DNA of 6,144 nt from Phycisphaerae bacterium (GTDB lineage Bacteria; Planctomycetota; Phycisphaerae; UBA1845; Fen-1342). Every line of letters begins with the position of its first letter. The stretch's first letter is position 1. Positions 5,816 through 6,144 of this stretch are shown piece after piece. Both the position numbers and the translations under genes were made by a program. The stretch spans positions 1-6,144 of the forward strand of contig JAFGRR010000428.1 in the NCBI GenBank assembly GCA_016935035.1, written 5' to 3'. The notes beneath the pieces were generated by a model. It was not told where the DNA came from and ran no database searches. It saw only the letters and a list, made by a program, of their open reading frames with translations.

Positions 5816-6144
5816 CTACTCCTCGATCTCGATCCCCATTGACCGCGCGGTTCCTTCGACCATCCGCATGGCCGCGTCCTCGTTGAACGCATTGAGGTCC
5901 TTCATTTTGGTCTCGACGATCTTGCGCACGTCGTCGCGGGTCACCTTGCCGACCTTGATCTTGTTCGGCACGCCGGAGCCCTTTTCAACCAGGCTCAGCG
6001 TGGGATCCAGCGGTTTGGCAGCCTGCGCGAGCAGAACGGCGGCGGGCGGACTCTTGACGACGAAATCGAAGGACTTGTCCTTGTACACCGTGATTTCAAC
6101 TGGGCACGTCAGACCGTTCATGTCCTTGGTTCGCTCGTTAAACT
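5816..6144 (-). CDS. rplK: 50S ribosomal protein L11 (5' end beyond window)
   Basis: L11 binds the GTPase-associated region of 23S rRNA together with L10/L12 and is needed for stringent-response signalling by RelA in bacteria that have it. The Met at 6121 is internal. Upstream codons stay open to the edge and read FNERTKD, matching the FNxRT segment that precedes PVEITVY in L11 proteins. About 35 N-terminal residues, including the usual proline-rich helix, therefore lie to the right of the window. The visible part contains PVEITVYKDKSFDF, KSPPAAVLLAQAA, KVGKVTRDDVRKI and the C-terminal signature AAMRMVEGTARSMGIEIEE. Between AQAA and GSGVPNK it has several more residues (KPLDPTLSLVEK) than the short linker of common L11 proteins. 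It is the first gene of the visible rplK-A-J-L cluster. Confidence 0.96.
   Translation of the reverse strand, partial: FNERTKDMNGLTCPVEITVYKDKSFDFVVKSPPAAVLLAQAAKPLDPTLSLVEKGSGVPNKIKVGKVTRDDVRKIVETKMKDLNAFNEDAAMRMVEGTARSMGIEIEE

Noticed and set aside
5153..5842. Long plus-strand open frame of 229 codons
   Set aside because: It is a shadow of rplA and the rplK end, where the minus-strand L1 and L11 signatures are unambiguous.

Overview
The window looks like chromosomal core sequence from a GC-rich bacterium. One coding line I counted was about 63% G+C. It is probably a member of the Planctomycetota or a close PVC relative. The evidence is a YidC with extra loops and a long charged tail, a short secreted protein with a PEP-CTERM sorting tail, and ribosomal proteins of ordinary bacterial type. 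The phylum call is an inference, because PEP-CTERM proteins also occur in other Gram-negative groups.

Left part, plus strand (1-2416): the 3' two thirds or so of yidC (membrane protein insertase), cut by the left window edge. It overlaps by four bases (ATGA) with an inositol-monophosphatase-family gene. The two are probably co-transcribed and translationally coupled.

Middle (2417-3904): a strong hairpin terminator lies between the convergent units, with its T-tract on the minus strand. Next is a minus-strand PEP-CTERM protein gene with an excellent ribosome binding site and a GC-rich leader hairpin. About 600 bases with no believable gene follow. That stretch is lower in G+C (about 52% in the 120 bases counted) and carries several small inverted repeats. 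It ends at the terminator of the ribosomal protein cluster.

Right part, minus strand (3905-6144): rplL, rplJ, rplA and rplK, read right to left as rplK-rplA-rplJ-rplL. They encode L11, L1, L10 and L7/L12, the L1 stalk and the L12/GTPase-associated stalk of the large ribosomal subunit. rplK runs off the right edge: its frame stays open past the first internal Met. The spacing is unusual. rplA and rplJ are 6 bases apart, leaving no room for a classical L10 leader, while rplJ and rplL are separated by 162 bases. No rpoB follows rplL, where most bacteria have rpoBC.

I see no mobile element, CRISPR array, tRNA or rRNA, and no convincing new multi-gene system. The best leads are the regulatory spacers of the ribosomal cluster, its separation from rpoBC, and the hairpin-rich gene-free stretch.
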